Positions 1-11,100 of a DNA stretch of 64,000 bases are shown in pieces. Within the stretch, counting starts at the first letter, position 1. Each line of letters starts with the position of its first letter. Both the position numbers and the translations under genes were made by a program. The DNA comes from Chondrosia reniformis (lineage: Eukaryota; Porifera; Demospongiae; Chondrillida; Chondrillidae), in NCBI GenBank assembly GCA_947172415.1, contig OX359202.1, positions 6,682,899 through 6,746,898 on the forward strand. The letters are read 5' to 3'. The notes under the pieces are model-generated. The model saw nothing but the letters and a program-made list of their open reading frames with translations. It was not told where the DNA came from and did no database searches.

Positions 1-2150
1 CTTGCTGACATGCGATGATTGGAAGAGAAGACTTCTGGTTCAATGACAAATGGTCCATTCCTAAATTAAAAAGGGGCGTGGCAAGTGAAGGGGTGGGGCA
101 GGTCAAAAGGGGCGTGGCAAGTGAAGGGGCGTGGCAAGTGAAGGGGTGGGGCAGGTCAAAAGGGGCTTACCATCCAATCTGAGGTTGCATGATGAGGTTC
201 ATAAGGTTACTGATAGTTGCACCTCTTATTAGAGCACTGCTTGGAATGCTCTATGTACGTAGGTGTGAAGGAATTAACGCTATATACATCTCATTATTGT
301 CTTGTCAGCACTCACTTGAGTCATGCACAGATAAACGATATTGTCATTGAGTTGAGCCACCTTTTTGGCAAACATTTTCTTCTTCAAATCTGTTCTGGAG
401 TATTCTCTAAAGGATTGGTCTTATTGAAGTGCACAGCTGATGTGCAGTGAGGAGTGTCCTACCTGATGGCTGTTTGCAGTGACAGTGGGTGAGGTGTTGA
501 CACAGCGAGGATCCTTGAGAGCAGCCACACATATTGTGCAATGGCAGACAGTCCTGCACTTATGGTGGCTGACGGGTTCTTGGTCGGGTCACTGCCTGTA
601 TAGTCTATTCAGAGAAACCGTATTATGCATTACTAGTTAACAAGTGCTGATCAGTGTACCTACCTGTAGTGTGGTATTCATTGTAGTTTCCATCCATTGG
701 CAGTGGGGCATCATTGATACGTATCCGTGGCGATGGGAGCCTGGAGTATCCACTCAAGATCCACTGGTCCTCCACTTCAATGTCAGCATTCACATCAACA
801 TTTAGGGTCAGTGGACTTTGTGATAGAGATGGGGTGGGAGCTGTATATAGGTAGGACAGAGATGGGGTGGGAGCTGTATATAGGTATGTCAGAGATGGGG
901 TGGGAGCTGTATATAGGTAGGACAGAGATGGGGTGGGAGCTGTATATAGGTAGGACAGAGATGGGGTGGGAGCTGTATATAGGTAGGACAGAGATGGGGT
1001 GGGAGCTGTATATAGGTAGGACAGAGATGGGGTGGGAGCTGTATATAGGCAGGTCAGAGATGGGGTGGGAGCTGTATATAGGCAGGTCAGAGATGGGGTG
1101 GGAGCTGTATATAGGTAGGACAGAGATGGGGTGGGAGCTGTATATAGGTAGGACAGAGATGGGGTGGGAGCTGTATATAGGTGGGAGAGAGATGGGGTGG
1201 GAGCTGTATATAGGTAGGACAGAGATGGGGTGGGAGCTGTATATAGGTGGGAGAGAGATGGGGTGGGAGCTGTATATAGGTAGGACAGAGATGGGGTGGG
1301 AGCTGTATATAGTTAACCAACTTTCTCCTTCATCATCAATGGTAACTGGCTCCACTTCGATCCTAAATATATCTCTGTTGGCTTGCGTCACCATGGCACA
1401 CCTTAGCCGCTGAAGCTGACTGCACAAGTTCCTACTTTTTTGAGACTCCCGTTGCTGGGCCTCAGACATCTTCAGCCAGGCGTGCTGGCCCTTTAAAAAT
1501 CCACATGTCCGTCTGTAGAGCAGGTTTTCACAGACACTGATTTCATTCTGACATAAGACAAGTTCCTTTTCATCTATTGCCATTATGATATAAAGGACTT
1601 ATGGGACGATCATGTGATTGCCATCTGTCTCTATCTTGTACACATACATACCTTTTTGTTTAGCAAGGTGTTCGTTGTCCTTGACAGTTTTCCAGTGACA
1701 AATCTTTTCTTTATACTTGTCCACTGCTTGGAGCTGAAATATTCCCAACATAATCACAGAATTAACTACCACCACTTTCTACTCACCTTGTCATAGACGC
1801 TTCTCTTGTGGGCGACCATTTGGTGGAGCCTGAGATAAACGTAACCACAAGCATGTAAGACAGCGAGGCAATCGTATTAACGCACGCGTACCTCTTCCGT
1901 AGGCCAGTCAAACCCTCTTCTAGTTCCTTGAGCTTACAATACCTCTCCCTAAAGGAAAATACGAGAGAGGTGGAGTATTCGCGATTGACACCACCATATC
2001 TCTCTCCGCTGACCTACAATCCTGCAAGAGAACTTCGTGGTCTAAACCGCAGCGCTTTACACATTCCATATTTTGTATTGCGCTACTATCGTTGGAACAG
2101 TTGCCTTGAGCAACGCTATCATTCTCTTCGACTGACGATTCCGAAGCCAT
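1..2150 (-). CDS. ATG14: ATG14/Barkor autophagy protein, 3' end cut by window edge
   Basis: Subunit of the autophagy-specific PI3-kinase (VPS34) complex that directs it to the ER for phagophore formation. Predicted exons, 5' to 3': 2150-2014, 1948-1892, 1829-1787, 1733-1652, 1573-1318, 815-664, 595-463, 406-316, 250-171 and 60-1, all in compatible phase. The N-terminus is cysteine-rich (ECVKRC, DCRERYC), loosely like the vertebrate cysteine repeat, followed by a coiled coil. The recognisable ATG14 core is LPMDGNYNEYHTT, then NPSATISAGLSAIAQYVWLL, then KKVAQLNDNIVYLC and ALIRGATISNLMNLI, and finally NGPFVIEPEVF, in the same order as vertebrate ATG14. The C-terminal membrane-binding part lies left of the window. 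The 815/1318 intron is almost entirely a 33-bp minisatellite. The start ATG at 2150 sits in AAAATGGC context. Family call is firm; the short exons are inferred. Confidence 0.85.
816..1317. repeat. 33-bp minisatellite filling an ATG14 intron
   Basis: About 15 near-perfect copies of a 33-bp unit that reads MGWELYIGRTE on the + strand and, because 33 is divisible by three, stays open in several frames on both strands. The long open frames it creates are not genes: splice-phase analysis places the whole array between the ATG14 donor at 1318 and the acceptor at 815. Related single or double copies occur at about 2790-2862 and 4427-4457. Confidence 0.9.
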
Positions 2151-2572
2151 TTTACTTTAGATAACAAACCACAAGTCCGCTGCTCTTCGAATATACTGTA
2201 TGCATTGCAGTACGTATTTATCGTCTAGTTGAGGGCCACAAATGAATTATATATTAATGTCCATCATGACAGTTGGGGGTAAGGCATGGCTTTGAATCCA
2301 CCTAATTATCTATGAAAATCTGTAAATATCACACAAAACGGCTGGATATATGCATGAAATTCTTAGCAGACCTAGACCTACGTACATGATAAGTATGTTA
2401 TAGCCCCTGCCGATAAGACCTCTAATAATATAATATTTATATGTAAGTCCTACTATAGACAAATCATTAATGAAGCAATACCACTACTTATGCTAAATGT
2501 ACAGTAGAACAGTTAATTAGGGAACACAGATATTTTTTAAAATAGAGAACTTAGAATCCAAACACTAAAACA

Positions 2573-2865
2573 TTTAACACTTTGTTAAAGATACACATTT
2601 AGTCATTCCATTAGTATGCTACTGTAGTTCTGTTGTAATCCCACTGATTGATTATGATGAAAGATAAACTGCAATGTGAACCATCAGCCAAAAGAAATAA
2701 ATCTATAAATATCACATAAAATGGCTGTATAATTTAGGTCAGATCTTCTGTAGATCTGTTGGCCTGAAGGAAATTCTGCTGGATCATCAAGATGGGGTGG
2801 CAGCTGTATAGAGGTGGGACAGAGATGGGGTGGGAGCTGTATATAGGTGGGACAGAGATGGGTAG
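2573..2865. repeat. Left copy of a direct repeat flanking the collagen gene
   Basis: A segment of about 250 bp beginning near CATTTAACACTTTGTTAAAG and running to the GGGGTGGCAGCTGTATAGAGG block is repeated in the same orientation at 4214-4470. It ends in one to two units of the 33-bp minisatellite found in the ATG14 intron. The rest of 2151-2572 shows no gene or feature that I can identify beyond the probable promoter of ATG14. Confidence 0.8.
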
Positions 2866-2875
2866 GCATTCCTTT

Positions 2876-2937
2876 AAATGTAGCACCTCCACAGCTGCAA
2901 CTCCTATGCATCCCACATTGTTGTAGGCCTTGGCTGT
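2876..2937 (+). pseudogene. Fossil fragment of a collagen-like 5' coding region
   Basis: The stretch from GTAGCACCTCC to TTGTTGTAGGCCTT closely parallels 3203-3262 in the intact collagen gene, which encodes the end of the signal peptide and the CKSYAPPIVVGL region just before the Gly-X-Y repeats. Here it has lost the reading frame and is followed by unrelated sequence. Together with the flanking direct repeats this suggests an older tandem copy of the gene that decayed. No other part of the copy can be seen. Confidence 0.6.
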
Positions 2938-3148
2938 TTAGTGGTGATTTCATCGTACAAGCTTTTAATTTGCATAGGACCTGGCCCATTTCTCGTGGGA
3001 GAGACCACCTTAACCAATTGGTCACTGGCCACCATCAACCACAGAGGGGTATAAGAGCAACTGTTTGGCGAGGGTGGGAAGTAGCTTGAGGTCTAGGAAC
3101 AACTGAAAGAGAAGTACTAGCAGGCTATAGTGACACACAGTTATCAAG

Positions 3149-4159
3149 ATGCCAAAAGTGCTACAAATACTCATGATGATTGCAACCATCCTCCAGCAAG
3201 CCGAATGTACCACCTCTGGCAACAGCTGCAAATCGTATGCACCCCCCATTGTTGTAGGCCTTCCAGGTAGAGAAGGGCAGCAAGGAGCTCCTGGTACAAG
3301 TGGTGAGCCAGGTCTTCCAGGCCCCATTGGTGAATCTGGGCCTGTGGGCCCACCAGGATTGCAGGGCCCAGTAGGCCCTCCTGGGATGAAAGGTGAGCCA
3401 GGATTGCAGGGCCCATCAGGAGCAAAAGGTAGTCAAGGAGTCCAGGGCTTACAGGGGGCAAAGGGCGATGGAGGGTCAGAAGGCCCAGCAGGTCCCAAGG
3501 GCGATCAAGGAGTAAAGGGCTCACAGGGGGCAAAGGGCAATACCGGAGCACAAGGCCCAATGGGGACAAATGGAGCAGCGGGTGAAAAGGGTGAAAAGGG
3601 CTCGGCAGGTCAGAATCTTGTCGGAGGGTCCATCTATACCCGCTGGGGACGCACAACTTGTGATGCCACAGGCACAGAGCTAGTGTATGCTGGCATTGCA
3701 GCAGGGAGCACATACAGGGACACAGGGGGAGGAGCAGATCTACTTTGCTTGCCAAACAATCCTGTTTACAGCTCATTCCGTGCTGGGGTAACAGATTCGG
3801 CAAGACTTGGTCCAGTTGAAGTCCACCCAAGGAGTACTATTAATACTCTTGATTTCAATGACAATATTCCATGTGCTGTGTGCAGGACCACTCGGCCCAC
3901 ATCAATGATGCTACCTGCCACCATCAACTGCCCATCAGGATGGACACGGGAGTACTACGGCTACTTGATGACTTCAGATAAAAACACTACCCGTGGATCT
4001 CATCTTTGCGTAGATGAATTGGCTCAGAGAGTTCCTGGTAGTGAGGGTCACACTGACAAAGCTCATGACCTGTGGAATGTGGAGGTGTACTGTGACATCA
4101 TTCCCTGCCCTCCATATGAGGAGGAAAAGGAGCTAACCTGTGCTGTGTGCTCCAAGTGA
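3149..4159 (+). CDS. Short-chain (spongin/C4-type) collagen, single exon
   Basis: Secreted extracellular-matrix protein of 336 residues. Residues 1-20 form a signal peptide (hydrophobic MPKVLQILMMIATILQQ). A short linker leads into roughly 35 Gly-X-Y triplets (about residues 38-154), first proline-rich (GEPGLPGPIGESGPVGPPG) and then lysine-rich (GAKG, GDKG types). The C-terminal non-collagenous domain begins with YTRWGRTTC and contains GGGADLLCLPNNP, CAVCRTTRP and many cysteines, ending in LTCAVCSK; this is the domain of sponge short-chain collagens such as freshwater-sponge C4, also found in cnidarians and other marine invertebrates. No intron is needed, unusual among its neighbours. It is flanked by direct repeats (2573-2825 and 4214-4470), which suggests local duplication or a retrocopy origin. 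Which short-chain paralog it is cannot be told. Confidence 0.9.
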   Translation: MPKVLQILMMIATILQQAECTTSGNSCKSYAPPIVVGLPGREGQQGAPGTSGEPGLPGPIGESGPVGPPGLQGPVGPPGMKGEPGLQGPSGAKGSQGVQGLQGAKGDGGSEGPAGPKGDQGVKGSQGAKGNTGAQGPMGTNGAAGEKGEKGSAGQNLVGGSIYTRWGRTTCDATGTELVYAGIAAGSTYRDTGGGADLLCLPNNPVYSSFRAGVTDSARLGPVEVHPRSTINTLDFNDNIPCAVCRTTRPTSMMLPATINCPSGWTREYYGYLMTSDKNTTRGSHLCVDELAQRVPGSEGHTDKAHDLWNVEVYCDIIPCPPYEEEKELTCAVCSK

Positions 4160-4213
4160 GCATGTACAACTATGCATATGGGCTGAACAGACATTTAGAA
4201 CAGTTACTCACAA

Positions 4214-4470
4214 CATTAAACACTTTGTTAAAGATACACATTTAGTCATTCCATTAGTATGCTACTGTAGTTCTGTTGTAATGCTGCTGATTGATTAATT
4301 TTGATGAAAGATAAACTGCAATGTGAACCATCAGCCAAAAGAAATAAATCTATAAATATCACATAAAAATTTAGGTCAGATCTTCTGTAGATCTGTTGGC
4401 CTGAAGGGAATTCTGCTGGATCATCAAGATGGGGTGGCAGCTGTATAGAGGTGGGACAGACCATTGGTAG
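4214..4470. repeat. Right copy of the direct repeat flanking the collagen gene
   Basis: Same sequence and orientation as 2573-2825, with a handful of substitutions and a 13-bp deletion before TTTAGGTCAGATC. It again ends in a single diverged unit of the 33-bp minisatellite. The remaining 4160-4591 gap contains only the collagen 3' flank and the MRPS10 3' flank. Confidence 0.8.
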
Positions 4471-4591
4471 GTATATATAAGATGTAGAAGAGGTGGATCT
4501 ATACATGCTTTGAGTGGCGATTCCAAAGGCAACAGTTTGGTTCAGTAGAGTTATTTAAGTGAACACATTTTATGCTTTACAATTAGATAGT

Positions 4592-5508
4592 TTATTTTGC
4601 AGTTTTTTTAGTTTTTGTCTTAACTTTGCCTTCTTCATCGGCAGCAGGAGGCTGTAAAAGTAGATCTGGTAACTTTTCAAATGCTTCCTACAAATTGGGC
4701 AGACAGTATACATTTTAGCATACACAGCAGGGCTACACTCACCTGGTATACAGACATTGTCACCCCCTCTGGAAGATTCCTCTGAATGTACTCTAAAAAG
4801 ATGTCCGCTGAGGTCCCAGTGATCTGCTTGATCTATTAGAACATACAAACTTATATGATGTTCTGGGACATTTGTACAAAACTCTTCATCAGAACTCTGA
4901 GATTTTCTATATATTGTTCTCTTTACTGATAGTTTTATTTATTTCATAATTCCATGCATATACATATGTATGCATATCTACAATGCAACATCATTTGGAA
5001 ACATGTCCATACTAGGTCTGGTAACACAGACCCTGTCAGCCATGTTTACTCTTCAATATTATATCCTGCGAAGCTAATGATATTATACACTATAGCTAAC
5101 TTGAACTACGCGAGAATGAGTTCGCATTTCATACTGCACCCTGTGTTTCTTAAAAATATGCGGAGACTTCAGAACCGTATATTTTCGTATTTTAGTTGGC
5201 AGATAGGCTACTCCACTGACGGCGATGTCCAAGTTATAGGCAGCGGTTGTAACAAACTTCATGTAACTGTCGAGCACTGGAAAATCGTATCCCTTGACCT
5301 TAACGTTAATCCTTTTGTAGAAACGCTCCATCATTAATTCTGATTTCTTGGAATCGTCGCGTGAGACTGCTGTCACTGACACGGAGGAAGTACGCCTGAT
5401 GACACTCCACTCTGCAGCCAGTAGCGGGGATAGTGTACTTCTTTGCGAGACAACTGACCGTATAGAAGCTCCCAAAGGGTGCATTCGGTACAAAAAGGCA
5501 GCTGCCAT
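4592..5508 (-). CDS. MRPS10: Mitochondrial small-subunit ribosomal protein uS10m
   Basis: Component of the mitochondrial 28S subunit. Three exons: 5508-5101, 4832-4743 and 4687-4592. The signature runs through [29 protein letters not shown] in exon 1 and [20 protein letters not shown] in exon 2, the same block order as vertebrate MRPS10, with a lysine-rich C-terminus in exon 3. The N-terminal 50 residues are basic and serine-rich as expected for a mitochondrial targeting peptide. I chose the ATG at 5508 (MAAAFLYRM) rather than the upstream in-frame ATG at 5598, because the upstream one would overlap the coding start of the divergent RCC1 gene; ribosome position cannot be verified from sequence. 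Confidence 0.92.
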
Positions 5509-5528
5509 TTTAACTTTGGCCCCGCCCC
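5509..5528. promoter_or_regulatory. Extremely short divergent intergenic region
   Basis: Only 20 bp lie between the chosen MRPS10 start (5508, minus) and the first ATG of the RCC1-like gene (5529, plus). Transcription of one gene must begin inside the other's coding sequence or use nearly leaderless mRNAs. No TATA box is visible. Confidence 0.6.
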
Positions 5529-6653
5529 GTGATGTGGTCGTGGGGTAGTGACGGATACGGGCGACTCGGTTTAGGGACGGAGGATAGGCATCAAGCATCG
5601 CCGCAGCTCCTAGTGAACCTTAGGAGCGCTAAGATTGCTTCAGTAGCCGTTGGAGCAGCGCACAGTCTATTGGTGGACGGTCAGTCGGAGGAAGTTCCGG
5701 TCTGTTACAGCTGGGGCAAGTGCCACTACGGTCAGCTGGGCCACGGGGAGCTGGACGTGGACGAACACGTGCCCAGACCAATTAAGGCCCTATCTGGCGT
5801 GAAAGTTGCATCAGTTGGCGCCGGCGATTCACATTCGCTGGCCATAACAACCAGTGGGCGTGTCTATTCTTGGGGGATGGGCTTTTACGGATGTCTGGGT
5901 CATGGCAGTGAGACGTCTTTAGCCGTTCCGTGTCTGATAGAGGCTCTAGAGGGCGTGGTCATTCGGTCGGCAGTGGGTGGAGCCTCGCATACACTTGCAG
6001 TTGCTGCAAATGGTGATTTGTATGCCTGGGGGCGTGACCACATGGGCCAGTTGGGTCTTCCCCCCTTCAGTATCCCCAAGGATAAAAAGCAGATTAGACT
6101 GAACCAAAGACTTCCTCTCAAAATAGTCCTTCCACGGCCAGTCAAGATGGTGTCTGCTTGCAGTAGTCACTCTCTGATATTGCTGACTGATGGGAGTATG
6201 TTAATGCTTGGGGAAGCCCCTAATCAAGTGGGTGGAGACTGCGATGATGTAATGAGTTGTGCTCTCCCTTCAGAACACTTTGGTTGCCTTCCTGTGGTGG
6301 GAGTGGCCTCTGGCACCAAACACTGGGCAGCCATCAGCAGCACTGGGGAGGTGTACTGCTGGGGATCAGGAAAGTATGGCCGCCTGGGCAATGGTTCGTG
6401 TATTGACTGTGCTCGACCTAAAAGAGTTCCACTAAATGATAAAATATTTCAGGTGTCTTGTGGGGAGTCGCATACTATGGCCCTGTCAGATAAAGGGGAG
6501 GTGTGGTCTTGGGGGAGTGGTCACTATGGCAAGCTGGGGACAGACTGCCCAGGTCAGTGGAATGAGCTGCCGCAAAAGGTCCCAATTACGAGCCCAGTCA
6601 ACATGGTACTGTGTGGTACCAACCATACCAGTGCTTGCATCTTAGAAAAGTAA
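5529..6653 (+). CDS. RCC1-propeller protein, single exon
   Basis: A 374-residue protein consisting almost entirely of a seven-bladed RCC1 propeller. Blades are marked by SWGSDGYGRLGLG, SWGKCHYGQLGHG, SWGMGFYGCLGHG, AWGRDHMGQLGLP, a degenerate blade around MLGEAPNQVGG, CWGSGKYGRLGNG and SWGSGHYGKLGTD. No HECT, BTB, FYVE or kinase domain is attached and there is no nuclear-localisation cluster, so function as a Ran exchange factor is not established; SERGEF/RCCD1-like or other stand-alone propellers are equally possible. There are two tandem ATGs (5529 and 5532). No intron, in contrast with most neighbours. Confidence 0.85.
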   Translation: MMWSWGSDGYGRLGLGTEDRHQASPQLLVNLRSAKIASVAVGAAHSLLVDGQSEEVPVCYSWGKCHYGQLGHGELDVDEHVPRPIKALSGVKVASVGAGDSHSLAITTSGRVYSWGMGFYGCLGHGSETSLAVPCLIEALEGVVIRSAVGGASHTLAVAANGDLYAWGRDHMGQLGLPPFSIPKDKKQIRLNQRLPLKIVLPRPVKMVSACSSHSLILLTDGSMLMLGEAPNQVGGDCDDVMSCALPSEHFGCLPVVGVASGTKHWAAISSTGEVYCWGSGKYGRLGNGSCIDCARPKRVPLNDKIFQVSCGESHTMALSDKGEVWSWGSGHYGKLGTDCPGQWNELPQKVPITSPVNMVLCGTNHTSACILEK

Positions 6654-6808
6654 AGACTTCACTGATATTTTATTATTGATTTAAATTGATTGTTCAAAAA
6701 TCCGATGCAAACGTGTACATATCAGAAGAGAAAGTGAAATTAAAAGTTACAACTTTACTAGATCATGTGACAAGTAAAATGTCAGCCAATACAGTGAGTA
6801 TGTAGCAT

Positions 6809-8000
6809 TTAGGATTTTTTAAAGTGTCTCAAAATTGGATAAATGTTCTCAAAGGCCTCTATTATCTGAGTCCGTTCCTTGGCTCCCGTCAATACCACCT
6901 TCCCAGACACAAATATCAGCAGAACAACCCGAGGCTTGACCATGCGGTAGATGAGCCCGGGAAAGAGCTCTGGTTCGTAACTACGCACAAGACATAGGAC
7001 ATGAATGAATACATTTAAGCACTTTTTCCTACATACTGTACTACCTTGCAAACTGTCCATGCTGGTGCATCAGCCCCTCCAATCGGATGGGGAACTTTAC
7101 ATCACAACTTCCAACCATGTTTTGAATCTTGAATTCTGTGAACTTTGCCTTCAGTACAAACACACAAACAGTTACATAACATAGGTCAGACATTAACATA
7201 AAGAACTAACAGGAAACCCCAACTTTTGGATCACACGAGCATACTTCCTGGCTGCCAAACGTGAGTGCTCCTCACTAGAAGAAGGAAACACTGCAACCTT
7301 TTGCAACTCAGCTCGCAGACCAGCTTACCTTTTGGCACCTGTACACACCATTTTACCTGAACTGAAAATGAGGGCTGTCGTGCGAGGGTCTCTAATTCTC
7401 ATAATAACTGCTGCAAAACGCTACAGCCAGAAGTGCAGACAAGCCAATCGTGTCAATGAGAACGTTGTTGGGCTGGTATAACATACCTTGGGATTGTACT
7501 CTGCATTCCGAGCACTCAGAGCAATCTTCTTCAGATCCAGCTTGCATCCCAAAGTCACAGTCGACACTATGTTTCTGTGGTCAGCACACACACATAACAG
7601 TAGACATACATGAGACGAGAGAAAGACTCACTGCAAAACTGGCACTATTCCCTGGCTCTCGGCAGTAAACATGGCCGGACTGGGCACGCTGTGCGGCGTG
7701 GCGGGGCTGCTGTGGTAGCCCACGGACCCGGCCGAGGGCAGGATGGCGCCCACAGAGTGCAGCCCGGGACGGTTGGAGGGAGGAGGCATCAGATGCGAGT
7801 CAGGAGTGGCCGGCTGACCTGTCCCGTGGGACTATAGGGAAGTGTACAAAACATAAAGTGACATAAAATCCGCGTCACATAACCTTCCTCACGGGAACGC
7901 CAGTGGAGTAGTTTAAAAGACGCGTGGAGGGTGTCATAGGCGATTGGAGTACGACGTTCCCTGGTGTATGGTCATCCCTTCGTTCTCTGGTGTCGCTCAT
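6809..8000 (-). CDS. TBP: TATA-box-binding protein
   Basis: General transcription factor that binds TATA DNA as part of TFIID. Seven exons: 8000-7884, 7831-7632, 7574-7487, 7420-7329, 7274-7211, 7148-7045 and 6980-6809, all phase-compatible. The saddle core is complete: [19 protein letters not shown], then [20 protein letters not shown], then [15 protein letters not shown] in the first repeat, and [33 protein letters not shown] and [18 protein letters not shown] in the second. The N-terminal region (about 105 residues) is proline/serine/threonine-rich with [10 protein letters not shown], typical of animal TBPs, but without a polyglutamine tract. TBP rather than TRF is supported by near-identity in the second repeat. 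Confidence 0.95.
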
Positions 8001-8182
8001 CTTCCACTCAAGTTACACCGATATTCTCTTTTTATACACAGCCTCATGTGAGGTCATGCGGGTCACGCTCAAATCACGTGACCGATTGGCGCGGATGTCT
8101 GAAGAGAGTGAACAATTTTTTCAGATTAATTGCTTAAACGAGAGACCATTTAGGAATCGGATGTGTACTCTATCAATTCAGT

Positions 8183-11100
8183 ATGCCATTGATTAACGGT
8201 AAAAGGTTTGTTCCATTTCCGCCGCCTCCCAGCCTGTCCCCAGAGGAGCGCGTCTTTCAGGTAGCTGCAACTGGTGAAGTGTTTCGTAATTATGAGTAAG
8301 TGGAAGGAAACGATAATGTCTCCCTGAACATTCTTTAAGCTGTGACATATTTAGAAATTGTGTGTGCCATATTGTAAAGTTTAAGATATTAACGTATACA
8401 GCAGGTATCACTTCAACATCGTTCGTACAATTGTACTCCATTTTGTGTTTTCAGTAAAATGGCCGCCATCTTGCAGCAGACAGGATTGCAAGTATAAATG
8501 TTAATTATTCTGTAGGTCATTTTACAAGCGCAGTTTGCTGTGCAAGTCACTGTTATGGAGTTGTGAATTTACTGGAAAGAACAGTCTTACCCTCGAGGAG
8601 GCTAAGCAGAGCGAAGAGGAAGCAAGCAAGATGATAGAGGCCATTCCTGAGCCAGTGAAGAAAGCAATCTTGTCAATGATTCACAGCAGCCAGCGTGTCA
8701 GTACTTGGCAGTTGTTTGACGAGGTGTGGTCTATCATTAAAGATAGATACTATGTTGGGGAGCAAGTTGAGGCTGCTTTGGAAAAGAAGTTTGTCAAGTG
8801 AGTTGTTATCTCAATCGGTAGCTCTGCAGTGATATTGTGATATCCCATAGGTCCAGAGGCAAAGTGGTGGAGGTGGTAGCCCCTCCCCCTTTGGAATGTA
8901 GAGGTGTGACCACCTCTCCTGTATCAAGTGACACACTGCATACAGGCTTATCAACGTCGGTTAACCTTGTATCTGAGGAGATCCTCAGTCTTGATTCTCC
9001 AAAGAGCACTTCAGCAAATGACTCCTCACTTAAAGTGGAGAGTACACCAGTAACCTCTGAGGAGGGCAGAAAGGTTAAAGTGGAGAGTACACCAGTGACC
9101 TCTGAGGAGGGCAGAAAGGTTAAAGTGGAGAGTACACCAGTAATCTCTGAGGAGGGAAGAAAGGTTAAAAGCCGACGGAAGCTCCTCTTGAAGTCTCCTC
9201 TGTGTCCAGATGCATCGCTGGACCCCTCGCTCTTCAGATACAAGGTGGAACTGAAGAACTTGACAGGTACTTCTACTGCTGAACTACCAGGTCAAGCAAT
9301 TAGGTGAGTGTGCCGACCTTACTTCACACAATCTCTGCAACTTGACCAAATTTACATTTGTACTCAGTCGGGTGAGGAATTCTGTCACTCGAGAGCGGCT
9401 GAGATTATTTATTAGATATTCTACCTACAAGCAAGTCAATAATGACAAGTTCCCTATTCTAGTAAAGGTATGTTCTCCAGTTGATAGCAACTGCATTGTT
9501 AATAGCTCTCAAATGTCTGGTAATTAGGACAGATTTGTTGTGCAATACAATTTGGGAGAGAGACCCTTCTCCTCGGGACCCATTGAACAACTGCTGTCGA
9601 CAAAGAAGTCTCCCACCAAATCAGCCAAAAAGAGGTCACTATCACAAACCTCACTCGATGCATTCTTTACTGAGAGCTCTCCTCCAAAGAAGAATAGAGT
9701 CAGTAGTTCCACTGATAGCAAGACTCCGGAGAGGGTCTTTGTATCTCCTAGGCGACAGTCCTCTAGTAAGAAGCCACCAAAGAAGTGGTCGAAAGAGGCT
9801 CTAAGGGATATGCTGAAGAAGAAGAAGATTACTCCAAAGAGAAGGCAGAAGCTAAATGAAGAACTCAAAAAGATCTTAACTGAAGAAAAGGAAAAGAAAA
9901 AGGCAGAACGTGATGCACAGAGACAGATAATGAAGGAAGAGAGGGACAAAGTGAACTTGCATTGTATTTCTTGTGGTATTGTGTTGTTTCATCTTTCCTT
10001 CATTTGTAAACTTGTAGGAACGTGAAAAACAAAGGGAATTGAGAAAACCAAGAGAAGATACACTTTTGGAAGACAGCAAAGTTAGTTTATTATTGTATTC
10101 TATTGCTCTGTTCTTTAAGTAGACCTTTCCTTGTGTGCACAGCCCCTTCCCAATATGGCTGCCATTCCTTTCAAGCTACCTCCAGAGCTGTTTGCTGATG
10201 CAGTCATGATTCTAGAGTGTTTGAGGCTCTTTGGACCACTTTGCGATATCCAGGACTCCCGACTGGCCAGCGTCACCTTCAGTCAGTGAGCGTCCAGACC
10301 TGTTTGGTTACAGAAATTACTTTGTCCTACCATTCTGGTGTGCAGGTAGATTTGAAGAATGTCTCTTGGAGAATGACCCAAACTGCACATTGTACCATGT
10401 CCTGCGCTTCCTGCTCCTTGCTCTGTTTGTGACAATGGAGGACGAAGAGGAAAAGGAATTGACACTTGACCAAATGGACAAAATGGCCGCCATACAGGAA
10501 GTCACACCCTGTGATTGCAATGAGGAAATGGAGATTGAGGAATCTCAACAAAGCAAGGAGAGAGATTCGTTCATTGCTGTTGCTAAACTACATGCACTTT
10601 GGCCTTTGAAGTGTCAAGGTGTGCCATTGCGTAACCTTCCTCTTGATTACAACACTTTGTCAGAGATACTCCGACTCCACCTCCTCTCATCGGGAGCAGT
10701 TCAGACAACAACAGCCACCAACCAGTTCCGGCACTACAGAAGAGGAGGCTATTCACAGCAAGATGACCCAGGAATAGATTTCTGCATAAGGCACCCTCAG
10801 CTGCTGTCACGCCTGAGTCGCAAGCCAGTGTACGATCTCTCTGCTGAGGACAAGCTGTCCCTTCTGTCAGTTCTCTGTAACCAGCTGATGACCTACAGTG
10901 TGGTCAGGGATGCTCTGAGTGAGAACAACTCAAGTCTCAAGGCGGTTCGTAAAAAGTATCGTTTCCTCCAGTTTGAGCTGGAGAGACTGAAAAAGGTTTC
11001 AAAGAGGAAGTAAGTATATATGCTGAAAATATATTTAAAGTCTGTCAGGTTGACTGTTTACGTATCTATTGCGTTTTAGAGTGAATGGAGACAGTGAATC

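Noticed and set aside
727-1413. Long open frames on both strands across 800-1580
   Set aside because: They come from the 33-bp stop-free minisatellite; splice phase places it inside an ATG14 intron.
6809-8000. TBP-related factor instead of TBP
   Set aside because: Second saddle repeat ([31 protein letters not shown]) is nearly identical to canonical TBP.
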